Assembly (NCBI RefSeq): GCF_004118155.1 | Contig: NZ_SAIQ01000001.1 | Coordinates: 1,178,001 to 1,242,000 of the forward strand | Direction: 5' to 3' | DNA from: Edaphocola flava | GTDB lineage: Bacteria > Bacteroidota > Bacteroidia > Chitinophagales > Chitinophagaceae | DNA: 64,000 nucleotides | Shown: piece by piece, positions 24,243 to 32,710 of the stretch | Layout: the number at the start of each line of letters is the position of its first letter | Position numbering within the stretch: position 1 is the stretch's first letter | Notes under the pieces: generated by a model | The model's database searches: none | What the model was told of the DNA's origin: nothing | Seen by the model: the letters and a program-made list of their open reading frames with translations, nothing else | Program-made: the position numbers and the translations under genes

Positions 24243-25043
24243 TTATAAAATAATAAAAGAGTCACTGTCCTTAAGGAAGGGAAGACGCGTACGGGCAGAC
24301 AGCAGCGCTTCTTTATCAAGGGTATAAGTAAATATTTCTTGTCGGTCGGTACAGTTCCATAGTACCTCTCCCCATGGATCGATCAGCGAGCTACTGCCGT
24401 TATGATAAATGTCGTTACCGTCACTTCCGATGCGGTTTACACCAACTACAAAGCACTGGTTTTCTATGGCCCTTGCGGCAAGTAGTGTATCCCAGGCTTT
24501 AATGCGCCGTTCCGGCCAGTTGGCCACATACAGCAGGACATCATAAGAGGGACCTTCTTCCTGATGCACGTTTGGCGGATTTTGTCTTGCCCATACGGGG
24601 AAACGCAGGTCATAACAGATCTGCAGATTGATCTTCCAGCCATTCACCTGAACGATAACCTTATTGCTGCCGGCGGTATAAAATGCATCTTCACCGGCAA
24701 ATCCGAACAGATGCTTCTTATCATAATGATACGCAACACCGTTTGGCTGCATCCATATCAGGCGGTTGTAAAAATGCCCTTCTTCTTCTATAATAATGCT
24801 GCCGGCTATTATTTTGCGCCGCTGCATTGCCTCTTGCTTCATCCAGGATACGGTATAACCATCCATGGGCTCGGCAAGCTTCTGTGGGTCCATGGAGAAT
24901 CCAGTAGAGAACATTTCCGGGAGTACGATCACATGGGCATTTGCCGGCACCTGATCCATAAGTTGCCGGAACATATCGAGATTCGCATCACGATTTTCCC
25001 AATGAAGTTCGGTTTGTATAAGACTTAGGGTAAGGGCTTGCAT
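24243..25043 (-). CDS. Nitrilase-superfamily amidohydrolase (omega-amidase-like)
   Basis: 266 residues with the C-N hydrolase triad. Glu lies in VLPEMFSTGFSMDP (about residue 42), Lys in YHYDKKHLF and the nucleophilic Cys in INLQICYDLRFP. The PEMFSTGFSM segment is typical of the YafV/omega-amidase branch, which deaminates 2-oxoglutaramate or 2-oxosuccinamate and so repairs by-products of transaminases (family knowledge). Cytoplasmic, with no signal peptide. The gene begins 11 bases after the thioesterase stop codon, so they share a transcript. Confidence 0.88.
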   Translation of the reverse strand: MQALTLSLIQTELHWENRDANLDMFRQLMDQVPANAHVIVLPEMFSTGFSMDPQKLAEPMDGYTVSWMKQEAMQRRKIIAGSIIIEEEGHFYNRLIWMQPNGVAYHYDKKHLFGFAGEDAFYTAGSNKVIVQVNGWKINLQICYDLRFPVWARQNPPNVHQEEGPSYDVLLYVANWPERRIKAWDTLLAARAIENQCFVVGVNRIGSDGNDIYHNGSSSLIDPWGEVLWNCTDRQEIFTYTLDKEALLSARTRLPFLKDSDSFIIL

Positions 25044-25054
25044 GTCGGGTGAAA

Positions 25055-25492
25055 TTAAAGGTTCCGGTATTTTTGGGCAAATGTTTCAGGTACAGTTGTA
25101 GTGGTACGGGTATTATAGTCGAAGCAGACCAGTGCAACCTTTGCTTCAGCAATAAGTACTTTAATGCCATTACGCATTGTCTCGATCCTGTATAGCAGGT
25201 CAAATGATCGGGATGTAAAATTTGTTAAAAATAATTCAAAATGCAGCTGGTCTCCCAGGAATGCCTCATTACGGTAACGTACCATAAGATCAGACTGGAT
25301 AAGGGCTGCACCCTCAATATCAAACTCGGTATAAGCCCATGCGGAAAGCATCAGTACGCGGCTTTCATGCAGCAGGGCTACCAGTTTATCATTGGCCAGG
25401 TGGTTACCGTAATTGATGTCTGTAACTCTTACAGACAGTGTGGTTTCAAAATCTGCTTTACGATCAGGGAAAATTATTTTTACTCTAGACAT
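25055..25492 (-). CDS. Hotdog-fold acyl-CoA thioesterase (4HBT type)
   Basis: 145 residues in a single hotdog domain. The segment SVRVTDINYGNHLANDKLVA (about residues 20-39) is the YbgC/FadM-like active-site entry; the usual first Asp is kept and followed by NYGNH. The later strands SDLMVRYRNEAFLGDQLHFE and KVLIAEAKVALVCFD complete the fold. It likely hydrolyses an acyl-CoA in the cytoplasm; chain length is not readable. First gene of a two-gene unit with the omega-amidase-like gene, divergent from the FAH-family gene. Confidence 0.85.
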   Translation of the reverse strand: MSRVKIIFPDRKADFETTLSVRVTDINYGNHLANDKLVALLHESRVLMLSAWAYTEFDIEGAALIQSDLMVRYRNEAFLGDQLHFELFLTNFTSRSFDLLYRIETMRNGIKVLIAEAKVALVCFDYNTRTTTTVPETFAQKYRNL

Positions 25493-25562
25493 GGCCTTGT
25501 TGTTGCAACATCTGTAAAAATAGTTAATTTCGTGCCTACAAACCCACTAGTAAAAACAAAAA

Positions 25563-26168
25563 ATGAAAATTATCTGTATTGGTCGCAACTATGTAGCCCA
25601 TGTTTTAGAATTAAAAAACGAGATACCGAGTAGCCCTGTAATTTTCCTGAAGCCTAAAACCGCTTTAGTACACCAAAGTTACCCTGTACATTATCCGGAG
25701 TTTACGGATGATCTGCAATATGAGGCTGAAGTAGTATTGAGAATCAGCAAGAATGGTAAAAATATTGCTGAGCGCCATGCACGTAATTATTACGATAAGT
25801 GGACAATCGGTATCGATTTTACCGCAAGGGATCTACAACAAAAATTAAAAAAGCAGGGATTACCCTGGGAGCTGGCAAAAGCATTTGACGGCTCTTGTGT
25901 CGTCGGCGATTTTGTAGACATTCCTAAGGATATGAAGAATGTACCGTTTGAATTGTACCAGAATGAAGAAAAGGTACAGTCCGGTAATACGGATAATATG
26001 ATTTTCTCCTTTGATAAGATCGTGAATTATGTATCCAAATATTTCACGCTGCAGATGGGAGACCTGATCTTTACCGGCACCCCGGAAGGCGTTGGCCCGG
26101 TTTTACCATACGATGAACTGGTAGGAAAACTGAACGGAGAGGAGCTCCTGAAGTTGACTATCATCTAA
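25563..26168 (+). CDS. Fumarylacetoacetate hydrolase (FAH) family protein
   Basis: 201 residues, the short FAH form. KIICIGRNYVAHVLEL opens the domain. The metal-binding acidic residues are in LQYEAEVVLRI, the conserved GIDFTARDLQQ follows, and FTGTPEGVGPV closes the active site. Small members of this family are acylpyruvases or oxaloacetate decarboxylases/tautomerases; the true substrate cannot be set from sequence. No aromatic degradation genes are adjacent, although kynurenine monooxygenase occurs 9 kb away. The sensor kinase gene begins 16 bases downstream, so they may be cotranscribed. Confidence 0.9.
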   Translation: MKIICIGRNYVAHVLELKNEIPSSPVIFLKPKTALVHQSYPVHYPEFTDDLQYEAEVVLRISKNGKNIAERHARNYYDKWTIGIDFTARDLQQKLKKQGLPWELAKAFDGSCVVGDFVDIPKDMKNVPFELYQNEEKVQSGNTDNMIFSFDKIVNYVSKYFTLQMGDLIFTGTPEGVGPVLPYDELVGKLNGEELLKLTII

Positions 26169-26184
26169 TATTTAAACTGATCAC

Positions 26185-29127
26185 ATGACAGGCGTTCGGT
26201 CATACCGATTTTACAGGCAGCTCGTTTTTTTCGGGCTGCTTTTGTTTTTTATATCCGGTACTACCCAGAGCCGGGCCCAGCGCTATGCATTACAGAACTA
26301 TAATACAGAGAACGGATTGGTACAGTCGCAGGCATTGGCTATGGTACAGGATCCGCTCAATCGTCTGTGGGTGGGTACTTTTGGCGGATTGTCCGTTTTT
26401 GACGGAAGCGAGTTTAAGACGTATACCCGTGCCGATGGTCTGATCAGTAATACCGTTACCGCTATCGGATTTGCCCCGAACGGAATTACCTGGATTGGTA
26501 CGGCAGAGGGCATTTGCCGGTTCGACGGGCTGCATTTTAAGTCTTATGCCCTGGATCCACATTCAGAAACAAGCCTGATCAATGATATAAAAGTTGATAA
26601 TCAGAATCGTGTATGGCTGCGCTCCGGTAATAAGATCTATATCTTCCGAGGAGACCGGTTTGAACTGGTACCAACAGATGGTATTATAACCTCTATGTTT
26701 CTTGATGAGCAACGATATATACACGTGTGCTATCTGCAGAAAGGGGTTTTCAGATTTATCAATAATCAATGGCAACCACTTACAGACCAGGTGCCGGACG
26801 GGTTCTGCCTCTCGGTGTATCAGTCTAAGTACAGTGGTAAAATGTATATACTGACCACAACGGGTCTGTATCTGGTGAACGACCGTTCCCTGCAATTACT
26901 GACTAATGATCTGCCTGGTTTTGATATTACCACACTGGCCACCAAGATTGTGGTAGATCAGAATGAACATATATGGATCGCTGTAGGTAATGGATTATGG
27001 TTCTATGATGATACGCATGGTTTTGTAAAACTGAATGCAAGCAACGGTTATACCGATGAGCAAACACTCTCAATCTTTATAGACAATACAAACAATATAT
27101 GGCTGGGCACTAACGGAAGTGGTATTTTTAAATACTCAGACAGCCCGTTCAAAATATTCGACAATACCCAGATTCCTTTTGCCAAAAGCATCATCAGCAT
27201 TTTTCAGCGCGGAAAGGATCTTATCCTGAGCACTGCCTATCATGGCATTTTCCGCTTCGATGATCAGACCAATACCATTACCCAGATTCCGCTTCCAAAC
27301 TTTGCCACCAGCATCATCTCTATTTATGATGACCCTGATCGTGGTACATATTATGCAACCTACCGCGGACTCTGGAATGCACACAATGGCAAGCTGAAGC
27401 AGATCGGAACTAAATCTATTCCGTTCATCACCGATTGGACAACCATCAATGATGAGGTATGGTGTACAAATGGTGAGGGGCTTTGTGTTATAGATAAGGA
27501 TAGCCTGAGGCTGGTGAAGCAAGGACCTTATCGCAGACTGATTGCCTACGATAAAGAAACCATCATCCTGGGTACTAAAAAAGGGTTGCTGAAATATAAC
27601 CTGCTTACCGGTACAACAGATAGTCTGAAAGGACTGCAGATGCTGAGGGTGCAATGTATGACCGGTAATGCACAGCGGTTGTATATAGGCACAGATGATA
27701 ACGGTATCGTTGTGTATGAATACCAAACGGGCAGGATCTATACGATAAGTCATGATGACGGACTCAGCTGTAATTATGTGTATAACTTGCTGATTGATTC
27801 GGACAATATGTTATGGGCAGGAACCGGTTGTGGTATAGACCGTATACGATTTTCTGAGACGGGCACCTATCAGCTCAAAAGCTATGGAAAGACAGAAGGG
27901 CTGTCCGGTGCAGAAAGTAATGAAAGAGCGTCTTTCCAGGATGCTGAAGGGAATATATGGTTTGGTACAACCAAAGGTTTGTACATGTACAACAAACGAA
28001 AAGAGAAAACATTCAGCAGTGCGCCATTTGTTACCCTGACCAATGTACAGTTATTCTCCAAAAATATCCCGACCGGTAAATACAGCGATAGTACCATACC
28101 TTATCTTCGTATACCCTATCAGCCTGTATTTGGGCATAATCAGAACAACCTTACATTTTCTTTCCGGGCTATTTCCCTCTCCTCTCCTGAACGTATAGAG
28201 TATCGTTACAAACTTGAAGGCGCAGATCCTAATTTTGTGGAGACCAAGCAGACCTCTGTAGTATATACCAACCTGCCTCCAGGTCAGTACACCTTTATTG
28301 TATATGCATCTGACGAGAATGGTAACTGGGCAGAAAATGCCTACCGTTATCCGTTTACGATCAAAGCTATATTCTACCAGACTACGATATTCAAAGCATT
28401 GGTGAGCCTGTTACTGGGTATATTGATTGCCTATATCATATACTGGTACAGCCGTAAGAAAGAGGCGCGACGACAATGGGAAATGAGGCTGAGAGAGGAA
28501 GAGCAGAATAAAGTACGACAGCGCACAGCAGAAGATTTTCATGATGAGATTGGTAACAAGATTACCCGTATCAATCTCCTGACTATGATGGCAGAGCGCA
28601 AGATTTCGGGGCAGACCGAACTGGGCGATATACTGTCGCAGATCAGGAACAATACACAATCTTTATACCACGGATCAAAAGATATTATCTGGTCTTTGCA
28701 GAGAGAAAGCAATTTCCTGAAAGAGGCCCTTCTGCGTATACAGCAGAATGCTTCAGCAATACTGGAAGATACCGGCATTCGCCTGCACATAGAAGAGGAA
28801 CCACCGATCAGGTTTGATGTAAAGATGCCGCTTGACTACAGCCGCAATCTGATCCTGATCTTTAAAGAGGCGATTAATAATGCCATTAAATATGCCGGAG
28901 CAGAAAATATATACCTGCGTTTTTACGAAGATATAGACAGCAGCGTTGTACTGGAGCTCTCAGATGATGGTAAAGGCTACGATCCTGAAAACAGTACCGG
29001 TGGTAATGGCTTAAAGAATATGCACAATCGTGCAAGGGCCATAAAGGGTAAGCTCAGTATCATCAGTCATGCCGGAGAGGGCACTACTATAAGATTACGG
29101 ATGTTTAAATACAGCTTTAAAAAATAA
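26185..29127 (+). CDS. Sensor histidine kinase with two-component propeller and Y_Y_Y domains (no receiver)
   Basis: 980 residues. A signal peptide/TM precedes a large periplasmic beta-propeller built from Reg_prop repeats (NRLWVGTFGGLSVFDG, ITWIGTAEGI, NIWLGTNGSGI, MLWAGTGCGI, NIWFGTTKGL). A Y_Y_Y domain follows at about 640-735 (YRYKLEGADPNFVETKQTS), then a membrane helix near 735-757. The cytoplasmic dimerisation helix has FHDEIGNK with His786 (HisKA_3 type), and the ATPase domain has NNAIKYAG (N box) and GGNGLKNM (G box). Unlike hybrid systems of this kind it ends after the ATPase, without receiver or AraC output. No response regulator gene is adjacent, so the partner is elsewhere. HisKA_3 kinases usually pair with NarL-type regulators. 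Confidence 0.9.
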   Translation: MTGVRSYRFYRQLVFFGLLLFFISGTTQSRAQRYALQNYNTENGLVQSQALAMVQDPLNRLWVGTFGGLSVFDGSEFKTYTRADGLISNTVTAIGFAPNGITWIGTAEGICRFDGLHFKSYALDPHSETSLINDIKVDNQNRVWLRSGNKIYIFRGDRFELVPTDGIITSMFLDEQRYIHVCYLQKGVFRFINNQWQPLTDQVPDGFCLSVYQSKYSGKMYILTTTGLYLVNDRSLQLLTNDLPGFDITTLATKIVVDQNEHIWIAVGNGLWFYDDTHGFVKLNASNGYTDEQTLSIFIDNTNNIWLGTNGSGIFKYSDSPFKIFDNTQIPFAKSIISIFQRGKDLILSTAYHGIFRFDDQTNTITQIPLPNFATSIISIYDDPDRGTYYATYRGLWNAHNGKLKQIGTKSIPFITDWTTINDEVWCTNGEGLCVIDKDSLRLVKQGPYRRLIAYDKETIILGTKKGLLKYNLLTGTTDSLKGLQMLRVQCMTGNAQRLYIGTDDNGIVVYEYQTGRIYTISHDDGLSCNYVYNLLIDSDNMLWAGTGCGIDRIRFSETGTYQLKSYGKTEGLSGAESNERASFQDAEGNIWFGTTKGLYMYNKRKEKTFSSAPFVTLTNVQLFSKNIPTGKYSDSTIPYLRIPYQPVFGHNQNNLTFSFRAISLSSPERIEYRYKLEGADPNFVETKQTSVVYTNLPPGQYTFIVYASDENGNWAENAYRYPFTIKAIFYQTTIFKALVSLLLGILIAYIIYWYSRKKEARRQWEMRLREEEQNKVRQRTAEDFHDEIGNKITRINLLTMMAERKISGQTELGDILSQIRNNTQSLYHGSKDIIWSLQRESNFLKEALLRIQQNASAILEDTGIRLHIEEEPPIRFDVKMPLDYSRNLILIFKEAINNAIKYAGAENIYLRFYEDIDSSVVLELSDDGKGYDPENSTGGNGLKNMHNRARAIKGKLSIISHAGEGTTIRLRMFKYSFKK

Positions 29128-29152
29128 TGCACTGCAAAAGCAGTGCATTATT
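29123..29152. terminator. Bidirectional terminator holding both converging stop codons
   Basis: A 13-base perfect stem (aataatgcactgc / gcagtgcattatt) with an aaaa loop. The TAA of the kinase (29125-29127) and the stop of the rhodanese gene (29148-29150) both lie inside the stem. Confidence 0.85.
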
Positions 29153-29411
29153 GCTTTGAAATATATTCCTGTACCGCCTGCCAGCTGCCGCCATTGGCAC
29201 AATCAATACCCAGTTGATGCAGGTAAGCTGCAGCTTGTCCGCTGCGTATACCCTTTGCACAGCATAGTAACAGCGGTTGCTCCATAGCCTTGATTTCATC
29301 CAGTCTGCCAGTTAGTTCATGCAGGGGAATATTAATACTTCCCGCCGCATGCCCTTCGCGGTATTCCTCAACCGTACGCACATCTACAATTGTTTTAAAA
29401 GAATGACTCAT
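29148..29411 (-). CDS. Rhodanese-like domain protein
   Basis: 87 residues from the ATG at 29409-29411; a frame seven codons longer (29432) exists but adds only a non-family extension. The single rhodanese domain shows TIVDVRTVEEYREGHAAGSI (the CH2A segment), and the active-site loop is LLCCAKGIRSG, with the Cys of CAKGIR as persulfide carrier. Such stand-alone small rhodaneses move sulfane sulfur or detoxify cyanide in the cytoplasm; the partner is unknown. It is convergent with the kinase gene and shares its terminator. Confidence 0.9.
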   Translation of the reverse strand: MSHSFKTIVDVRTVEEYREGHAAGSINIPLHELTGRLDEIKAMEQPLLLCCAKGIRSGQAAAYLHQLGIDCANGGSWQAVQEYISKQ

Positions 29412-29527
29412 TGCTGTAATTTTTTGCCGCAAGTTACAGGTTATTCATCAGTGAAAATGTAGAACACCGATCGTATTTATTAATATGTTAATCACATTTT
29501 GGTAAGTAATGCAAATGGCAGGATAAG

Positions 29528-29535
29528 TATCTTTG
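29528..29535 (+). promoter_or_regulatory. Bacteroidota -7 element for the 29555 gene
   Basis: TATCTTTG matches TAnnTTTG, 19 bases upstream of the ATG at 29555. A TTTTGG lies about 27 bases further up, a little far for the usual -33 position. Confidence 0.45.
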
Positions 29536-29554
29536 TGACACAAAAATAATTACA

Positions 29555-30034
29555 ATGAAAAAAGCATTATTCATCGCAGCCATCCTGATTGGTGGCAGCA
29601 GCGTACATACCTTTGCACAGAACAACCTGCTGAATACAGTAGCTTCTGCTGCCGGAGCGGTAAAAACAGTACAGAAGATCAGCAATGTTGCGGCTACAGC
29701 AAAAGAAATATCAGGTGTCCTCACCAAAACCCTGGGTCTGAATACAGCGCAGAACGGTAAACTGATGAACATCTTTACCAAGCATATCACCGGTACAAAT
29801 AGCATCTCATCACTGGCCAATTCTAATATGGCATCATATGCATCCAAATTATTAGGAATCAATACAGGAACCCTTAGTAGCCTGAAAACGTTGATGACAG
29901 CCGCACAATATGCTAAATTGCTTGGCCTGGGCGGATCTAAAGGAAGCACCAGCTCATTATTAGGAGCATTAAGCGGTGGCAATAACCTGTCTACAGGAGC
30001 GGCCAGCGTGTTGTCCAGCCTTTTACTGAAATAG
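29555..30034 (+). CDS. Exported low-complexity protein of unknown function
   Basis: 159 residues with a clear signal peptide (MKKALFIAAILIGGSSVHTF, cleavage after AQ). The mature part is rich in Ala, Leu, Ser, Thr, Asn and Gly and forms short repeating helices (NTVASAAGAVKTVQKISNVA; LLGINTGTLSSLKTLMTAAQ; SSLLGALSGG) with no Cys, Trp or charged clusters. I do not recognise a family. The composition suggests helical packing near or in the outer membrane or secretion, but nothing stronger. It has its own -7 element and a very long terminator, and is therefore a single unit. Confidence 0.6.
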   Translation: MKKALFIAAILIGGSSVHTFAQNNLLNTVASAAGAVKTVQKISNVAATAKEISGVLTKTLGLNTAQNGKLMNIFTKHITGTNSISSLANSNMASYASKLLGINTGTLSSLKTLMTAAQYAKLLGLGGSKGSTSSLLGALSGGNNLSTGAASVLSSLLLK

Positions 30035-30052
30035 AACCAGAATCAATAATAA

Positions 30053-30103
30053 GCATAAAAAGAGGAAGGCTGTAGCATTGCTACAGCCTTCCTCTTTTTA
30101 TGC
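30053..30103. terminator. Bidirectional terminator between the 29555 gene and ridA
   Basis: A 23-base perfect stem (30053-30075 with 30081-30103) around a cattg loop. It has A- and T-runs in the stem and lies 18 bases after one stop codon and 11 bases from the convergent one. Confidence 0.93.
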
Positions 30104-30114
30104 AATAATGTTAA

Positions 30115-30525
30115 TTAAATCGTGGCAATACACTTCAGCTCAATCGCGATCGGGGTAGGCAGAGAGTTGATCTCTACTGTGGTACGGCAAGGCTGATTGT
30201 CTTTAAAATACTCCGCATAAATACGGTTATAAGTAGCAAAATCACGCTTCATATTCACCAGGAATACAGTAACATCTACCAGTTTGTCCCAGCTGCTGCC
30301 ACTCTCTTCCAGCACTACCTTAATGTTCTCAAATACGCTACGGCATTGCGCTTCAAAATCAAATTCCAGGAAGTTGCCGTTTTTGTCCAGCTTCAATCCG
30401 GGAATTTCGTCAGTAGTCGTACGCGGACCGATGCCGGAGAGGAACAACAGGTTGCCTACTTTACGGGCATGAGGGTACAGACCTACCGGTTTAGGCGCTT
30501 TGTCGGTCGATATTTTTTCAGACAT
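30115..30525 (-). CDS. RidA (YjgF/YER057c/UK114) family protein
   Basis: 136 residues. The family core is visible: LFLSGIGPRT near residue 28, the mid-helix ENIKVVLEESGSSWDKLVDV, and the C-terminal signature CRTTVEINSLPTPIAIELK, whose Arg binds the substrate carboxylate. RidA hydrolyses reactive 2-aminoacrylate and related enamines released by PLP enzymes and works as a trimer. It is divergent from a class IV aminotransferase, itself a PLP enzyme, which fits this role. A perfect minus-strand -7 element lies 30 bases upstream. The N-terminal 12 residues are an extension. Confidence 0.93.
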   Translation of the reverse strand: MSEKISTDKAPKPVGLYPHARKVGNLLFLSGIGPRTTTDEIPGLKLDKNGNFLEFDFEAQCRSVFENIKVVLEESGSSWDKLVDVTVFLVNMKRDFATYNRIYAEYFKDNQPCRTTVEINSLPTPIAIELKCIATI

Positions 30526-30554
30526 AATGCTAAATTATTTTGAATTTAAAAGAA

Positions 30555-30562
30555 CAAAGATA
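30555..30562 (-). promoter_or_regulatory. Bacteroidota -7 element for ridA
   Basis: The minus strand reads TATCTTTG, an exact TAnnTTTG match, 30 bases upstream of the ridA ATG. Confidence 0.5.
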
Positions 30563-30594
30563 ATAAACCTGGTAAATTATTTAATTTAGAGTGT

Positions 30595-31260
30595 ATGAAA
30601 CAGATTCCGGCATTAGTAGAAACCATGTACTGGGATGGACATACTATCGTCTTGTGGCCTTATCATCTGCGCCGCCTGCAAAAAGGTATCATACATTATG
30701 GCCTCGATGCAGACGAAGACATGATCCGTGAGCTGATCATGCACCGGATACAACAGGGTACCAATATGCCGCAGAAAGTGCGGCTGGAGCTGAGCCAGGC
30801 CGGTGCTGAAATTACATTATCACCCTTTACCCGGGAAACAGACCGGGTCGTACAACTGGGTATCGCAACAGATCTGGTCATAAGTAGTGCCCTTGCTACA
30901 GGACTGAAAACGACGGATAGGGGTATTTATATGCAGGCACAGGCACAGGCAGTGCAGCAGCACTGTGACGATGTACTTATTCCTAATGAAAAAGGGCATT
31001 GGGTAGAAACCGCCATTTACAATATTATCTGGCAGGACCCTGATACTGATGTATTGTTTACCCCCGCCGAAAGAGAAGGTTGTATAGCCGGAGTAATGAG
31101 AGGCTATCTGCTGGAAAAGGACTATGTCCGTGAAGCGGTACTCTATCCCGAAATATTACAGACCGCGAAAGCAGTATGGGTGTGTAATGCATTAAGAGGA
31201 ATACTACCGGTAAACCGGGTAGGTATACAGGAATATATCATCCAGAACTTTCCTATCTGA
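30595..31260 (+). CDS. Class IV aminotransferase-like enzyme (PabC/aminodeoxychorismate lyase-like)
   Basis: 221 residues, short for fold-type IV PLP enzymes. The PLP lysine is in GLKTTDRGIYMQ (residues about 103-114). The conserved ETAIYNIIW segment (about 142-150) and the cofactor phosphate loop EGCIAGVMRGYLL (about 162-174) follow. The N-terminus includes HLRRLQKGIIHYG, expected for PabC-like proteins. Making 4-aminobenzoate for folate is the most likely job, but D-amino-acid or branched-chain transaminase activity cannot be excluded, and no pabA/pabB is adjacent. Its last 8 bases overlap ispE convergently. Confidence 0.8.
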   Translation: MKQIPALVETMYWDGHTIVLWPYHLRRLQKGIIHYGLDADEDMIRELIMHRIQQGTNMPQKVRLELSQAGAEITLSPFTRETDRVVQLGIATDLVISSALATGLKTTDRGIYMQAQAQAVQQHCDDVLIPNEKGHWVETAIYNIIWQDPDTDVLFTPAEREGCIAGVMRGYLLEKDYVREAVLYPEILQTAKAVWVCNALRGILPVNRVGIQEYIIQNFPI

Positions 31261-32065
31261 AATAATAATGACGCAGGCCCGTAAAATAAGACATGTCAGC
31301 CTGAATGCCTTTTTCAAAAAAACCATAGATTGTAGATCCCGTACCACTCATTGATGCATAAACAGCACCAGCGCTGTAAAGGTGCGCTTTGATCTGCTCC
31401 AGTAATGGATGTACCGAAAATATCGCCGGTTCAAAATCATTATGTACCTGTTTATGCCATTCATTGACAGGAAGTGCAGACAATGTGCGCAGATCGAATG
31501 ATGCCGGTTTCGGCACCAGCTGTCCGAAAGCAGTAGCAGTACTGATGTGCAACTCGGGGCAGATCACCTGCAGGCTGTATTGGCTCAGGTCTAATGATAT
31601 TGGGCTTAATACTTCTCCCCTGCCCGAGGCAAAGCTCGGTTTATTGTCAATGAAGAAAGGGCAATCACTACCCATTCGCAGTGCATACTCCTTAAGTGTA
31701 ATAGCATTCAGTCCAAGCCCAAAAAAATCATTTAACAGGCACAGCATAAAAGCCCCGTCGGCAGATCCGCCACCCATGCCGGCCCCCATTGGTATATGTT
31801 TCAGCAGGTGTATGCTTACCGGGCTTATCTGTTTGGGGTAGTCCTGCTGCAATAATGTCCAGGCCTTCCATACCAGGTTATTATGCTGCTCACCGGCTAT
31901 ATCCAGTCCGTGTATCTTCATCTCCATTTCATCGGCAGGCAAGATTTCCAGCACATCATTGATCGGAACAGGATAGAAAACCGTCTCCAGGTTATGGTAT
32001 CCGTCAGGTCGTTTTTCGGTAACAAACAGGCCTATGTTGATCTTGGCATTCGGGAAACTGAGCAT
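31253..32065 (-). CDS. ispE: 4-diphosphocytidyl-2-C-methyl-D-erythritol kinase
   Basis: 270 residues of a GHMP kinase. The N-terminus FPNAKINIGLFVTEKRPDGYH binds the substrate, and PMGAGMGGGSADGAFML (about residues 92-108) is the ATP-binding glycine loop. DCPFF (with the catalytic Asp) and SMSGTGSTIYGFF (C-terminal GHMP motif) complete the enzyme. It phosphorylates CDP-methylerythritol in the MEP route to isoprenoids, in the cytoplasm. Its promoter overlaps that of the divergent adenosyltransferase gene, and its 3' end overlaps the aminotransferase gene by 8 bases. Confidence 0.95.
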   Translation of the reverse strand: MLSFPNAKINIGLFVTEKRPDGYHNLETVFYPVPINDVLEILPADEMEMKIHGLDIAGEQHNNLVWKAWTLLQQDYPKQISPVSIHLLKHIPMGAGMGGGSADGAFMLCLLNDFFGLGLNAITLKEYALRMGSDCPFFIDNKPSFASGRGEVLSPISLDLSQYSLQVICPELHISTATAFGQLVPKPASFDLRTLSALPVNEWHKQVHNDFEPAIFSVHPLLEQIKAHLYSAGAVYASMSGTGSTIYGFFEKGIQADMSYFTGLRHYYFR

Positions 32066-32088
32066 AAAAAGTCTTTAGGATACAAGCA

Positions 32089-32096
32089 CAAATTTA
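32089..32096 (-). promoter_or_regulatory. Bacteroidota -7 element for ispE
   Basis: The minus strand reads TAAATTTG, an exact TAnnTTTG match, 23 bases upstream of the ispE ATG. It forms the left arm of a 20-base palindrome whose right arm is the plus-strand -7 element. Confidence 0.55.
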
Positions 32097-32100
32097 TTCA

Positions 32101-32108
32101 TAAATTTG
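32101..32108 (+). promoter_or_regulatory. Bacteroidota -7 element for the adenosyltransferase gene
   Basis: TAAATTTG, an exact TAnnTTTG match, 19 bases upstream of the ATG at 32128. It is the mirror image of the ispE element with 4 bases between them. Confidence 0.55.
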
Positions 32109-32127
32109 AAATTCTAAATTAGAAAAC

Positions 32128-32694
32128 ATGGCATTCAGAGTATATACCAAAACCGGCGATAAAGGGACTACTGGTCTTATCGGTGGTACACGAGTAGGCA
32201 AAGACAGCATCAGGATAGAAGCATACGGAACTGTAGACGAGCTGAACTCCTATCTGGGACTGGGTACAGACCAGTTAGACGATGAGCAGATCAATGAATG
32301 GATACTGGAGATACAAGACCGTTTATTCACTGTAGGAGCCAGTCTGGCTACCGATCCGGAAAAAGCACCCAAACAAAAATTACCCGATCTGCATGCAGAA
32401 GACATCAGCTGGCTGGAACAACGCATTGATGAGATGGATGATGAACTGCCGCAGATGAAATCATTTATATTGCCGGGTGGCAGTATTGCCGCCAGCACCT
32501 TTCATATAGCCCGTTGTGTATGCCGCAGGGCAGAGCGCATATGTGTGCACATGCAGAACACTAATGAATTCGTAGCAGAAGATGTGCTAAAGTACCTCAA
32601 TCGCCTGTCCGACTTCCTGTTTGTACTGGCACGCTATATTGTGCACAAACAAGGAGGGAAAGAGATTCCGTGGAGACCGAGACTGAATGCATAA
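32128..32694 (+). CDS. PduO-type cob(I)alamin adenosyltransferase
   Basis: 188 residues. The PduO/ATR ATP-binding start is TKTGDKGTTGLIGGTRVGKD (residues 6-25), followed by AYGTVDELNSYLG, and the second signature RCVCRRAERICVHM is near residue 128. It transfers adenosyl from ATP to reduced cobalamin, making coenzyme B12 for mutases. It works as a cytoplasmic trimer. No cobalamin riboswitch was noticed in the 62-base leader. It is a single gene between its own -7 element and a terminator. The FMN- or B12-dependent enzymes it would serve are not in this window. Confidence 0.94.
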   Translation: MAFRVYTKTGDKGTTGLIGGTRVGKDSIRIEAYGTVDELNSYLGLGTDQLDDEQINEWILEIQDRLFTVGASLATDPEKAPKQKLPDLHAEDISWLEQRIDEMDDELPQMKSFILPGGSIAASTFHIARCVCRRAERICVHMQNTNEFVAEDVLKYLNRLSDFLFVLARYIVHKQGGKEIPWRPRLNA

Positions 32695-32710
32695 TCATTA
32701 TATTCTAAAG

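Noticed and set aside
27136-27753. A 205-codon minus-strand frame over the sensor kinase
   Set aside because: Shadow of the repeated propeller coding sequence; no signal or domain.
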